From contig CANTFK010000420.1 in NCBI GenBank assembly GCA_947646735.1, positions 1 through 64,000 on the forward strand: DNA of 64,000 bases, read 5' to 3'. The stretch comes from Peronospora farinosa. Lineage: Eukaryota > Oomycota > Peronosporomycetes > Peronosporales > Peronosporaceae. This document shows, piece by piece, positions 22,274-34,215 of this stretch. Numbering within the stretch: the first letter of the stretch is position 1; every line of letters begins with the position of its first letter. Made by a program: the position numbers and the translations under genes. Under the pieces are notes generated by a model. That model saw only the letters and a list, made by a program, of their open reading frames with translations, ran no database searches and was not told the DNA's origin.

Positions 22274-24537
22274 TCTTCTGGTGACTCGGGATTTTACCGT
22301 GAGTCCCTGAGAGAAGATGTCAAGATCAAGACTGAACCTGGGATTGAAGCGTCAGCGGCAAAGGGATCACCGCAGACGTGTGAAGAAAAAAGATCCCCGG
22401 ATCATCAGCGTTTTGGGAGGGGCGCAGATGAAAAGAAAACCAAGGAGGAAGATCAAGAGATTGATCTGGAAGAAAAACCTCTACCCCCTCCCCAGGTCCT
22501 TTCGAGGACCCCTGCGGATCGCGTTGCAAAACGCGATCCGCTGGATAAAAATCCTACGGTTAAAACCGAAGGAAATTTATCCAAAACCACTCCGAATTCG
22601 AAAAAGAAGAAGAATTCGAAGCCATCTCGAGTGAAGATGAAGGCGCCTGAGTCGGATCATGATGATATCGACGTGAAGCCAGCGCATGAGGAAGACAAGG
22701 CGAAAGGATGGCAACTGGATCAGCTGGAATGGTGTTTTCATTGGAAGGCGCTTAAAGATCTGTTGTCAAGCGATCCCGTTCTAAGGATTTTGAAACCGAA
22801 GTTGATTGGATCGCTGCGAGGACCAATTTCAGCTCCCATTCCGACAACGAACCAGTTGGAAGCGATCCGTCGGCTTATGGAGTTGCTCCAGAACGCTGGA
22901 TTCACCGCTGGAGCTTTTGACGCGCAGGTGCTGTTGGAATGCGATCATGATCGGGTGATCCAAGCAGGGCGATCTCTGTTTTCGAAGCTAGTTCCTCTAA
23001 CTTGAGAACGGGATCCGGTGGATCAGACGATCCAGCCGATTGCAGATATACCAAAAGGATATCATACTGGATCGTCGCAGTATATGTCAGCAGAATCCGA
23101 AGGGGAGTCGGACGACTCGATTAATATGCAGCGAATGTCACTTGGACCGGCTGGTACAGCGCATATTCGCGAGCGACTGGCACCGATTAAGGCCAGAGAA
23201 CAATCGACGACGGCACTCACAGCTGAAGACATGAATGTGACTGGATCAGGTCAATTGCAATCTTATTTTGAAGCTGCCATGAGAAAGTACGAGCAGGATC
23301 AAGCTCGCATGATCGCCAGTCGATCCGCGATCCCTACAAACACCCCAAAAGTTTGCATTTCGGATGTGGATATGGAATCGGCCGGATCGCGTCAATCGCG
23401 ATCCAATAATTACGATCCAGACGATTTGGGGTTGGAGGATCTAAGACGGCCACAAGTCGCAAGTGCAGGCGCTGTACCTGATGGTGGACTTGTCACGCAG
23501 CGGATTCGAATGTCTGCGATCGCAGATCTAAAAGAATTTACAGGACGAGACAAGGATGAAGATCGAGCGAGAAGTTGGGTCAACAAGGCCAAGTCGGCGT
23601 TCTTACGCGACCAAGCCCCGGATGATGAAAAATGTCTAGTATTTGGTGATTTACTTACGGGGCCGGCACGAAATTGGTATAGCCAGTTAAGTCGATCCAC
23701 CCGGAATTCATGGAAGTCGTTGCTGGAAACCTTCATGATCCAGTATTGTGGATATAGTATGTCGGTCGGGAGACAATACTATCATGCGAAGAAGCGATCT
23801 GATGAAACTCCATTGGAATATTTGTATCGACTGAATGTGGCCGCGATCCGAGCAAAAATTCCCATTCGGGAGGGATCGCCCTCAATTCGCCGAGAGCATG
23901 TGGAACATTTTATTGGTACACTTGACGATCGCGATCTGGCTAAGCAGTTGACGTTGCTACGCCTTGGAGACGCCGATGATATGGAAGAAACTCTGCGAAC
24001 ATATCAACGCATGGAGGAAAGACAGTATCCGAGTGCAATGGGGTCGAGCAAATTTCGTCAGCGATCTGCGTCGGCATCCACTCCGGCACCCTCGAAACCA
24101 ACTCGTGCTGTGAGAGAGATTCGTCTGGAAGGCAGTAGCAGTGAGTCAGACTCGGATATTAGTGGATCAGACGCCGAAACAGATCGACTCAACTTATGTG
24201 TGGCCACAGTACCAGATCGCGTGAAGAAATATAGTGATCAACGCGCGGGATCAGACCATTTGGATCAAGATCGCGGTCCAGATCGCGTGGTGAATCAGAA
24301 GGCTTGTACCCATTGTGGGTCGAAGAAACACGATGATCGTGGATGATGGAAGAGACTAACGTGTCAGAAGTGTGGTCGTAAGGGACATCCGTCGGACAAG
24401 TGTTTTTACACCTGTGTGGCCTGCGGAGATATCCATGAGCATGGAAAATGTCGAATGGAAGAATTCTACAACATGATACGCAAGTGGTATGTCCCAACCA
24501 AGCATGCTGGAATGCTTCCGCCGAAGGCTGAAGAAAT

Positions 24538-24544
24538 GTTAAAG
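24538..24544 (+). promoter_or_regulatory. Candidate -1 ribosomal frameshift site between gag and pol
   Basis: GTTAAAG sits in the gag frame as G TTA AAG directly before the gag TAG (24545). The pol frame is -1 to gag and open only from 24532, so the overlap is 16 bases and this heptamer is the only slippery candidate in it. G UUA AAC-type sites are known in arteriviruses. I did not establish a downstream pseudoknot. Confidence 0.45.
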
Positions 24545-25854
24545 TAGGACGCTCGCCAGGTTGGAATCTGGTACGAGCCGAGCGTTCTAGGCTCTGCATT
24601 TATGCATTTGTGGAAAGAAGATCGACAGATCAAGGCGTTAACACTCAGATCGACCCGAATAATACATGTGAAGATTCAAAATTTCTGCGTTCAATATCAA
24701 GCGTCGTAAGAGTTGATGAATATGCCCGATCGCCTGCGAAAATGGAGCTCGACTTAGCACCAGGTGAATCACGGGGATATTGGAAATATCATACCCCAGG
24801 AAAATGGTTCAAGCAAGCCAAGGCAACGGGCAAGATCAACAATGAAAAGGCGATTATGTTGTTTGATTCTGGAGCCGAAGTCTCAATCGTCGACACCACC
24901 TTTGCTCGTAAGGTAGGATGTGTCATTGACGAGAGTCAGAGACAAGAATGTGTTGGGATTGGTGAGAACACATACATGACGGACGGTCGTACAAGAATCA
25001 AGATCACGCTGAATGGATCGCTAGTCTATTATTTTGATGCTTGGGTAGGAGATCAAGTAGGTCAAGACGCGATCCTAGGAATGGATTTCATGGTCCCAGC
25101 TGGAATACGCCTGGATTTAGCAGATGGAACACTTTGTTTGCCTGATGAGGTCAGGATACTTCTGAATGGACGAAGACCCCCTTACCGGGCGACCATACAA
25201 GCGATTACAATTCCAGATCAATATGTGGTGATTCCCGTGGGCAAATCGACCGAAGTGAAGATCGGAGTTAGTCCCCCTAAAGCCAAGATCTGGGTGAGGC
25301 GCGATCCGAAGTGGGTACCTACAGTAACTACGGGACCAGGTCAGATCATGTACTTACAACTGACTAATATCGGCGATCAAGAAGTGACTTTCAGTCATGG
25401 ATCACCATTAGGTTGGTGGATGGTCGCTGATATGATACCTCAGTCCCCAGGATATGTCTCGGTGGGATCGCGTCGGTATAACGAATGGCAGACATTAGCG
25501 TTCGAAGCGACAACGGATCGAGAAGAAGAACTACTGGAGGAATATACCGGACCGCTAGTGGACCATCCTTCGTACCCTACGCCGAAGAGGATCTTAACAC
25601 GCTCAAAAGAAGAAGCAGAAGAAAGGGCTACGGAATCGGTGAAACCCACGACACAATCCAATGATGAATGCGATGCGATAAGAGGAATCGGTGGCAACAA
25701 TGTAGAAGATCGGGTGATCGAAGATGAAAGCGAGCAAGTAGCGCAATCTCCATGGGTAATCAATGCGATCAGAGGGATGTCAAATGTCGATCACGTGAAA
25801 GGGCCGTGGGGTGAAGATAATCACACTCACAATAACTATACACCGAAATGTATG

Positions 25855-26090
25855 GAGCGCGATCCGACAATTAATGAACGCGATCTGGCTGATCTGGCAA
25901 TCAATGACCGCGATCTGGCCGATCTGGATCGCGATGACCCCGATCCGACAATTGAGGACTGCGATCTGGCCGATCCGGTAGTTAATGACCGCGATCTGGC
26001 TGATCTGGCAATCAATGACCGCGATCTGGCCGATCCGGATCGCGATGACTGCGATCTGGTCGATCTGGATCGCGATCTGCGAGAACAGGA
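25855..26090 (+). repeat. In-frame tandem repeat in Gypsy-1 protease-RT linker
   Basis: Short imperfect units CGCGATCTGGCCGATCTGG encode about 75 residues built from (N)DRDLADL. The repeat is strongly acidic, with about 18 GATC tetramers in 240 bp. It lies between the protease and RT domains. Confidence 0.85.
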
Positions 26091-29000
26091 GCAAGCTAGT
26101 GATACTACTATCAACGACGAATGTATTCTAGCCGGAGGAAGTGTAAAAATGAAGCCTGAAGACTCGATGTATTGTCACAAGAGTGGTGAATTGTATGCCG
26201 AAGATGTGGATCAGCATATGGCTGTCTTGCCTGAGATTGTGTCATCCACCGAAGCAGTTACGATTGATGATATCCAAGTGGGCGATCCGGGAGTTCCTTT
26301 AACCAAGGACCAAGAAGGTCTACGGCAATTAATTTGGGCGAACCGACACTTACTCATTGGCAAAGGAAACGCGCTTCCTCCTGCAGCTCGAGGAGCAGTA
26401 TGTGATATCGATGTTGGTGGAGCACACCCGATCGCACAACGAGTACGACCGGTCGCTCCCAAATTTCGCGAGAGGTTAGCTGACCTAATCAAAGGATTAC
26501 TATCAGCCAGGATTATCCAGCCGTCGACATCACCACGGGCTTCGCCGATTGTGGTAATCATAAAAAAGAATGGTGTCGACATCCGGTTATGTATTGACTA
26601 TCGGCGGGTGAATCAACTCACGAGATTGATGGTGTATCCTATGCCTCTGATTAGCGAGTTATTGCAAGATATGGATAAGGCTATGTGGTATTGTTCTTTG
26701 GATATGGCCAGTGGATTTTGGGTCGTGGAAATGACCGAGCGAGCGAGGATGATTTCTGCTTTTATCACGTCGTCAGGCCTGTTCGAGTAGCTACGAATGC
26801 CGTTTGGGCTAAAAAACGCTCCGCAGATTTACCAACGTCTAATTGATAATGCACTGTATGGATACCTCAAGATCGGTACGGATCCAAACGCAATTGCCAC
26901 AGGATCACTCGACTCCACTGATACGGTAACGGGATCGCCAAAGCTGGTTGATGTATTCACAGAAGGCGAACCGGATACTAGCCAGAAGCCATCTGTGCTT
27001 GGCCGAAGGTCATATATTGATGACATACTAATTCCAGCAACATCGTGGGCCTCCTTATATGATAAGGTAAAGCGATTGTTAGAAGTATGCAACGAATGGA
27101 ATTTGTCGATCAGTCTCGCTAAAAGTTTTTGGGGACGACGTAAGGTGGACTACTTGGGTCATCAAGTCTCACTTGCAGGAATCGAAGCTCATCCAAAGGA
27201 TTTGGGATCGCTAGTGAATATTCCGTTCCCAAAAACGTTGCGATCGATGCAATCGTTTCTGGAAAGCTTGAATTACTATAGTCGATTTGTCGAAGACTTT
27301 GCGATTTATGCGTCAGTGCTATATGAATTAAGGGAAGCAGATTTCCATGAAATCCGCTGTTCTGATGAGATGAATGCATTGGATTCGACTGTCGCAACCA
27401 GGAATGATTCAGATCAAAAGTTCGATATTGGGGACGATCCAGATCCAGAAGGACGGACTCGATGGGAAAAAGCGATGATCGCATTTACCATGTTGAAAGC
27501 CAAGATCGCTAATACCCCGATCCTCAGACACTTCGATCCAGATCGGCCTCCGGTAATTGTCGTATATGCGAGTAAATGGGCAGTTTCAGCAGCTTTGTTG
27601 CAGGAGTATGATGGTATATATTGGCCAGTTACTTTTACAAGCCGAACGCTGAAGCCTAATGAAATCAATTACGGAATGGTCGAGAAGGAGATACTAGCAT
27701 TACTTCGGATTTTGGATATATGTTATTGCATGCTAGTCTCGCGAGAGATTAAAGTTCTTACGCGTTTCTCGACGATGGCCTGGTTGGTGCAATCCTCCGG
27801 TCTCAATGGCAGGCTAGGTAGGTGGGCCGCATTATTATCGACTTGGACTTTGGAGATCAAGAAATGTGAAAAGGGCGAAGACGAAATACTTGGTGCCCTG
27901 GCTGCAAGTGTAACTCCCCGTGAAGAAGTCGATGAAGTGTTGATTGCGATCGCTCCCCGGAAACAGCCAAGGCAAACTCTTAGTATGCCACCGCCTACGG
28001 TGGAAGAAGATGAAAGTCTCTTGGTCGTCAGTTTCGATGGATCGGCACGAACCAAGCGAAAGGGTGGATCATACAGTGCGATAATATGGAAACTTCCTGA
28101 GTGGACTATTGTGGCTGCTGCATCGGAATATGCAACGGACTTAACAGTGAACGAAGCCGAATATCGGGGTTTACTATTAGGCTTTGATCTGTTGGAGAAT
28201 CAAACTAGGGGACGCGTTATCATTTGTGGCGACTCCAACCTAGTGATTCGACAGATGCGGGGTGAAATCGATTGCAAGGCTCCTGGACTGCAGTTGTTGA
28301 GACAGAAAGCAATGTAGAAGCTTCGATCATGGCCGATCCATGAATTCTTACATATGAAGCGCGACTGGAACCAAAGTGCAGATCGACTGGCGAGTACTGC
28401 TTTACAGAAGGAACAAGGTGTGGTCATCACTTCGGGAGGAGATCGCCAAGATCTCAGTACTCTTAATAGACTGGATGAGTTGTTGAAGCCGAAGCAGACC
28501 GAATCGGTGGTTAAAGTGGCTGCGATTACTAGATCAACCCGGAGAAGACGTCAACCACCCGAGATCTTGCAAGAAGAATTTGTGCAGCAAATGCGAAGTG
28601 AACGTATACGACAAGCTCAAGATGAGGAATGGTGGATCGCTAACCTAAAGATTTTTCTGATTGGTGATATAACGAATCTCAGTATGGAAGAAGCGAAGTC
28701 ATGCGCCAAGATTGCAAGTGATTATGAGGTGGATGAAAGCGATCTTCTATTTTTCTGCCCGAGAGCTGTGAGAAATTTGGAAGATCGCGATGGAATTGCT
28801 CGGTTGGTGGTGCCAGAAACTCTTCAGCAAGATTTTCTGCATCACTACCATGCCAGTTTGGAAGGAGGGCACCAGGTAATCGGTAGGACGTATCAGCGGA
28901 TCAGATCTCGTTTTCATTGGAGAGGCTTGTATCGCAGTGTACAACGATATGTGAGCGAATGCACTGACTGCGAGACTAGAAAAGGACGTCCGGTTATTAA

Positions 29001-30228
29001 TGGAGAGTCTCCGGGAAATTTACAAGCTACTTATCCGTTCCAGATTATTGCTATGGATCGTATTCCATCGCTGCCTAGATCTTTTAAAGGCAACACTGAA
29101 TTATTGGTCTGGGTCGATCTATTTTCGGGCTATGTGGTTGCCAAGGCGAGCAAATCTAGAACAGCTCAGACGATCGCCGAGAATTACGAGGAGTGTGTCT
29201 TTCGACGATTCGGTGCGAGTGAAGCGATACGGCACGATCGGGAACCTGGATTTATGTCGGTTTTTTTTCGTGCGTTCAATCGACTTATTGGGCAAAGGCA
29301 AAGGGCAACGATGGCATATCGCCCTCAAGCGAATGGAACTGCGGAACGTATGGTGCAAACTCTGACGCGTGCATTAAAGATGTATGTCTCTGACGTTAAT
29401 CAACAAGACTGGGATGAGTATGCCGAACGTCTAACTTTCGCAATCAATACCGCCCAAGATCGGGTGCGCGGCGAAACGCCATTTTTCTTGATTCATGGTT
29501 GGGACCCGAGATCTACGTTGGAAGCTACGTTACCATTAGGAAGTACTAGGCGTCGGGATCGCGAACCTCGCAGATGGCGATATCATGTGCAACAACACTA
29601 TCAGCGAGCCCGAGATGTAGTCAACGAGCGGCTTAAAATGGCTATCCAGACTCGAGCGGATCAGCTCAATGAAGATTTACAACCTCACGAGATCAAGCCT
29701 GGTACCCAAGTTTGGTTATACCTAGATCGAGTGAAGGAAGGATTTGCTCGAAAATTAGCACATATGTGGCATGGACCTTTTCGTATGAGTGAAGTGTGTG
29801 GTGATCACGCTGTTCGCCTGGAGATCGCTGGCACGCCGTATCAATTATTCCTGATCGTGCATATATCCAAGCTGAAATGTGTAAAAGTATTCCCCGACCG
29901 CCCGAAGCAGTTGTTGATGGTGGAAGAAGAAGATCGTTTTGATTTCGACGAGGCACTTCTGCCGGAAGATAGCTGGTAGCGGCAACTGGGAGAAAACGAG
30001 TTCGAAGTGGAGAAGATTGCGGGTATGCGATCCGGCAGAAAAACTCGTTTTGGACGGGTGCATCGTCAATTTAAGGTTTACTGGAAGGGTTATACCGATC
30101 CATCGTGGGTTGATGAAGCGGATCTAAATTGTGGGGCATTGTTGCAGGAATTTGAGCGCGAACAAGTTCGCCGTAATCGTTTCGAAGTTATGCAGTCTCA
30201 TGAAGAGAAGAAGGCTGAAGATTTGTGA

Positions 30229-31086
30229 ATTGGTTATTTCGCTTACGGAGAGTGGAAATGGCTGTACAAGATGGTTGTATAGCTGGGGGGAACTAGGATA
30301 TATGTGAATTTGAGTGTCGATCGAAAGTCTGAAAGACCAGATCGCGGCTGTAAAGGCCCAAAAAAAACAAGAAGACAATTGCAAGAACGACCAAAAGAAT
30401 GAAAAGAAAACAGTGAAATTGTATTGAATGCTGAGGAGATGAAATCAGATCGCGCTGAAGTACCAGATTGTGCCGGAGTACCAGATCGCGCCAAGTACTA
30501 GATCGTGCTGAAGTACCAGATTGCGCTGAAGTACCAGACCGCGCCGGAGTACCAGATACCAGATTGCGTTAAATTACCAGATCGCGGTGGAGTACCAGAT
30601 CGCGTCGAATTACCAGATCGCGTCGAAGTACCAGATCGCCCGGAGTACCAGATCGCGCCAAGTACCAGATCGCGTTGAAGTACCGGATCGCGCTGGAGTA
30701 CCAGATCGCGCCAAAGTACCAAATCGCGCCGGAGTACCAGATCGCTTCGAAGTATCAGATCGCTGCAAGGCATTTTCCACGGAGCTATAACTTTTCACGA
30801 TAGTATCTTATGCTTCTAGGCGGTCATACAGTGAAAATCCACGAGATCGCGGTTTGACAATTCGTAACAGGAGGAAGGATTATCCGGGTAGACATGAGCA
30901 AGATATGTGATTCGGTAAAAGAATTCATTGGTGGATCGCGCGTGGCGAGTACACCACTTCGAGTGTGGAGATCGTTTCCGGGTGGAGATCTGGCCATAGG
31001 GGACGAAGGGACGAGAAGGGTGATTTAAGACAGACAGTGCACAGTTAGGCCAACACTGCATGTGGGCTATCGGTGCAGGGAACGAT
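30229..31086 (+). other. Gypsy-1 3' noncoding tract with minisatellite
   Basis: No gene. About 30440-30765 holds some 18 imperfect copies of an 18-bp unit GTACCAGATCGCGCCGGA. A purine-rich stretch GGGGACGAAGGGACGAGAAG (about 30998-31018) is a possible polypurine tract but lies about 70 bp from the LTR. Confidence 0.8.
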
Positions 31087-32465
31087 TGTGGCGAAGTGAA
31101 GGAGTGAATTTTGCAAAGTGTGATCGCATATTTTCGGTTAAGTCCGAAATGGCCAATATTAATGAGTCGCGATCTAGTGGCCAATATTGATGAGTCGCGA
31201 TCTCGCAGAAAGGTTTCAAGACGATGTCAAATAGGATGGAAAACAGTGAATGGTGTAGTTTGCACTTCTATGTGGGGTCAAATATGGCCTAGAAACTACG
31301 CTATTGCGATCTCCAGTATTTCCAATGGCGATCCGCGTGGATCAAGATCGCTAAGGAGGAGGATGGGTACATCCAAGCATGTGGAAGACGGTCTGGTGTG
31401 GATCACGTCGCTATGGAGGATTGGAATGGTGGATATGATATGTCACATAGATGAATTATCTCACATGACCTGAGAAACGGTGAAGAGGACAAGTCGTGAT
31501 CCGACGGATCGCGATCCGATGCTAATTATTAGTATCGCGATCCGATATTAATTATTAGTACCGCGATCCGATGCTAATTATTAGTATCGCGATCCGATAT
31601 TAATTATTAGTACCGCGATCCGATGCTAATTATTAGTATCGCGATCCGATACTAATTATTTAGTACCGCGATCCGATACTAATTATTTAGTACCGCGATC
31701 CGATACAAATTATTAGTATCGCAATCCGATACTAATTATTTAGTACCGCGATCTGGTACTAAAATGGTATTATATCCGAGCGAGGTAGCGATCCAGATCG
31801 CGGCGATATTGGAGTGGACCACATTACAAGATCTGATTTTTCCGAAAGGGCGATACGTAGCAACAGATCCTGAGCTACAGATAGTCAAGATCATAGGTTT
31901 TGGTATTTGATTGGTTAACATTAATAGAGTTCAATTTGCTTCTAAATACACGTGTCGACTTCTCTTCCGGGCTGGATTCTTTGGCCTCCCGACGTCTCAA
32001 GGAAGTCTACATACTACGCAAGTCATATCCCTGGATTGTTTGGCCAGGGATTACAAGAACTCTCAACAAAACAACTCAAGCTGCGATTGGACGCAGAGGA
32101 CTAAGAATTCCAGATACAAGATCGCGAGACGGATCAAGTGGTCAGAAGGCAAGCGGATCAAGTATCTACATTTTTGGACAAGGCGATCTCAAGAGAGATC
32201 AGGGCGACTCAAATAGAGCACCCCAAGAACAACTGCGATCGTGTGAGGAATTCCACGCGATCGCCCCCCACCTATCCCTAACACAATCAAGTTCAACATC
32301 GACTCAAGTCTACCGAGAAGAGAGCAACCCGCCCTACCGACGGGTACACAAGGTGAGGAAGGCTATACACACGGAATCGGGGTACCCCCTCCGTTAGTCG
32401 GTCGTCCGGGCGCCAGTGGAGAGTTGGGATCGCATCAGCAATTTTGCGAATCCCACTCCACCACA
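31087..32465 (+). repeat. Gypsy-1 3' LTR
   Basis: 1379 bp, partner of 20848-22255. It contains the nine-unit array (31501-31756) and the core promoter candidate at 31930-31939. It ends CACTCCACCACA, then TATG. Confidence 0.95.
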
Positions 32466-33342
32466 TATGCAAATAATTGGCAAGGCCAAGCCACTTACGC
32501 AAGTACTTCTGCGACTGTGAAACAGGCCAATCGACGATGGATTTGACCTTAGCGAGATCCGCTCTGATGCCTTTCTTCCCAATGAAGCACGTTGAAAAAG
32601 GAATCTCTTCGACCCCGAAAATGCACTTAGATGCACTATCATCAAGCTTATTAGTGCGCATGCACTCGAGCACAGCTCGTAAATGAACAATATGATTCTC
32701 GGTATCCGACCGCCCATGTCCAGCACGACTATGGACAAAAATGTCATCAAAGTACGTCTGTGCATAATTTCGATGGGGTCGAAACAATTGCTTCACCAAA
32801 CGGGTAAACGTAGCCGGAGCATTAGATAGCCCCTGGGGCATCACTAACCGCTCCTAGAGCACACCGCTTGGAGTACTAACAGCATTAATCGGAATATCAC
32901 TAGCTCGCATGAGCAATTGGTAATAAACATCGACTAAGTCGAGCGCACTGCACATGGTACAACCGACCATATTGTTCTAAAGAACATCCTTTCTGGGTAT
33001 TGGCGTCTGTGCAGGTATAGTGGCTGCATTGATCTTATTATAAGCGTGAACAATACGCCAATTATCATTCGATTTCTTGACACAGAATGTCGGTGTCGAG
33101 TGCGGAGATTTGCTCTCGCGCACCATACCCGCCGCGTGCTTTGCACGAAAGAACTCGTCAATGACGTCACAATGTTCTTTGGGTAAAGGCCACTGCCGTG
33201 TTACACAGTATTTGGTTCCGGGAACCAAGTCAATCTCATGACGTACACCTTTATCAGGAAGTAGAACAGACGGTGGATCATGGCACACCACGTCCTGAAA
33301 TACCTTAACTAAAGGATAGTAGGGATCTGAAGGGTCCTTCAC
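32466..33342 (-). pseudogene. Gypsy-2a reverse transcriptase
   Basis: Minus strand. 32977-33342 encodes the RT N-terminus (RHEIDLVPGTKYCVTRQWPL, CVKKSNDNWRIVHAYNKIN); a stop follows DVL. 32466-32844 encodes the palm with MPQGLSNAPATFTRL and the catalytic YFDDIF, then KWLGLANYLH, where Gypsy-1 inserted. Two or three stops between the parts. Both catalytic Asp are present. Confidence 0.88.
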
Positions 33343-34090
33343 AATAGATGCCCCACTACGTGCACCAAGCGCCGCCTTGGTATCGTCAAGTACCTCATCT
33401 ATAAGCGAGGATTAGCTCAGCTCGAGGCTAGGTTGCATGACCACCATATCAGATCGATCCCCAGTCTTCAAGGCTTAATGAATTTCACACACAAACATTT
33501 CGTCTAGCTCTAAGAGAGCGTTAAATGATGAAAGGACTCCAAGGTCAACCTCACCATCTACGTCACCTGTCACTACGTGAAACAGGATATACAACTGGTC
33601 AATGACATCACTACGAGATAAAATAGACGCCTTGCGTCTCGCAGCCTCCATCTGGCGACGCTGCTGTCTCATTGACTATACCGTACCTTTTATAGTAATT
33701 TGGATACCATCACACCTAAGCTCGATATATGCCTTGACCTTAACCTGCTCTATACTCGAGCCGATGTCATTGCCGACATCCAATGAGTCATCGTCACATG
33801 TGACATCATCACTAACAAGATCTTCTACCTTAGCTTTCTCTATACGAGAGATGATGTCATTACCGACATCTAGTCAATCGCTATTGCTGCAAATGTCACT
33901 AACAAGGTCATCAACCTTAACTTGCTCTATCCTAGGGCCGATGTCATTACCGACATCCAGTGAATCGCTATTTCAGAAAATGTCACTAATAAGGTCATCG
34001 ATCCTAACTTGCTCTATACGAGAGCCGATGTCATTACCGACATCCAGTGCCTCAGTATTACTATGAGTATCATTCAACGGAGTACGTGCC
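33343..34090 (-). pseudogene. Gypsy-2a protease-RT linker with 29-residue tandem repeat
   Basis: Minus strand. GATGTCATTNCCGACATC recurs at 33763, 33853, 33940 and 34027, spacing 90, 87 and 87 bp, so four copies of a 29-30 residue unit LDVGNDIGSRIEQVKVDDLV plus an acidic tail. Between repeats and RT lies a stretch with no known domain (RRQMEAARRKASIL). One copy of the repeat contains a stop. Confidence 0.85.
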
Positions 34091-34215
34091 GCTCCACTAG
34101 GTATCACTGAGCTCTGCTCGACACTATTATTATTGACATTGGAGTTTATCAATTCAGACACTCCAATGTCCAGCACACTAACTGACTCAGTTAATGGCTC
34201 GCGCCAATAGCACTT

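Larger units (their letters stand above)
22256..24547 (+). pseudogene. Gypsy-1 gag
   Basis: One reading frame of 763 codons broken by TGA at 23003-23005 and TGA at 24344-24346. The N-terminal 250 residues are charged, low in complexity and lysine-rich, then a short globular part. The middle (about 23510-24035) is the retrotransposon gag capsid domain (ARSWVNKAKSAF, GPARNWYSQL, YLYRLNVAAI). The C-terminus has zinc-knuckle clusters (CTHCGSKKH, CQKCGRKGHPSDKC, CVACGDIHEHGKC), with the second stop inside the first. It ends at TAG 24545-24547. It packages RNA in the particle; the start is the ATG in the primer site. Confidence 0.85.
24532..30228 (+). pseudogene. Gypsy-1 pol: protease, RT, two RNase H domains, integrase, chromodomain
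   Basis: One frame of about 1890 codons broken only by TAG at 26788, 28315 and 29977. Protease motif DSGAE at 24865-24879 with ILGMDF downstream. RT from about 26400, catalytic YIDD at 27013-27024. First RNase H at about 27540-27890 has VYASK where the family has a DAS motif, and TRFS where it has TDH, so both aspartates are absent. Second RNase H at about 28015-28400 keeps FDGSA, NEAEYRG, CGDSNL and SADRLAS. Integrase: H2C2 at about 28830-28985, then MDR, RHDRE and TAER acidic residues. Chromodomain at about 30007-30170 (VYWKGYTDPSWV). The 26788 stop falls at the usually conserved Trp before LRMPFG. Confidence 0.9.
20848..32465 (+). mobile_element. Gypsy-1, full-length Ty3/gypsy element with dual RNase H and chromodomain
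   Basis: 11618 bp with near-identical LTRs (20848-22255 and 31087-32465), target duplication TATG (20844-20847 and 32466-32469), primer site at 22257, gag, pol in the -1 frame, chromodomain, then an 860-bp 3' noncoding tract with minisatellite. Pol order is protease, RT, RNase H, second RNase H of archaeal/plant type, integrase, chromodomain. This dual arrangement is known for plant Tat elements and for an oomycete lineage I recall as Chronos; exact family membership is not tested. Five in-frame stops but no obvious frameshifts interrupt gag and pol. Confidence 0.95.
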
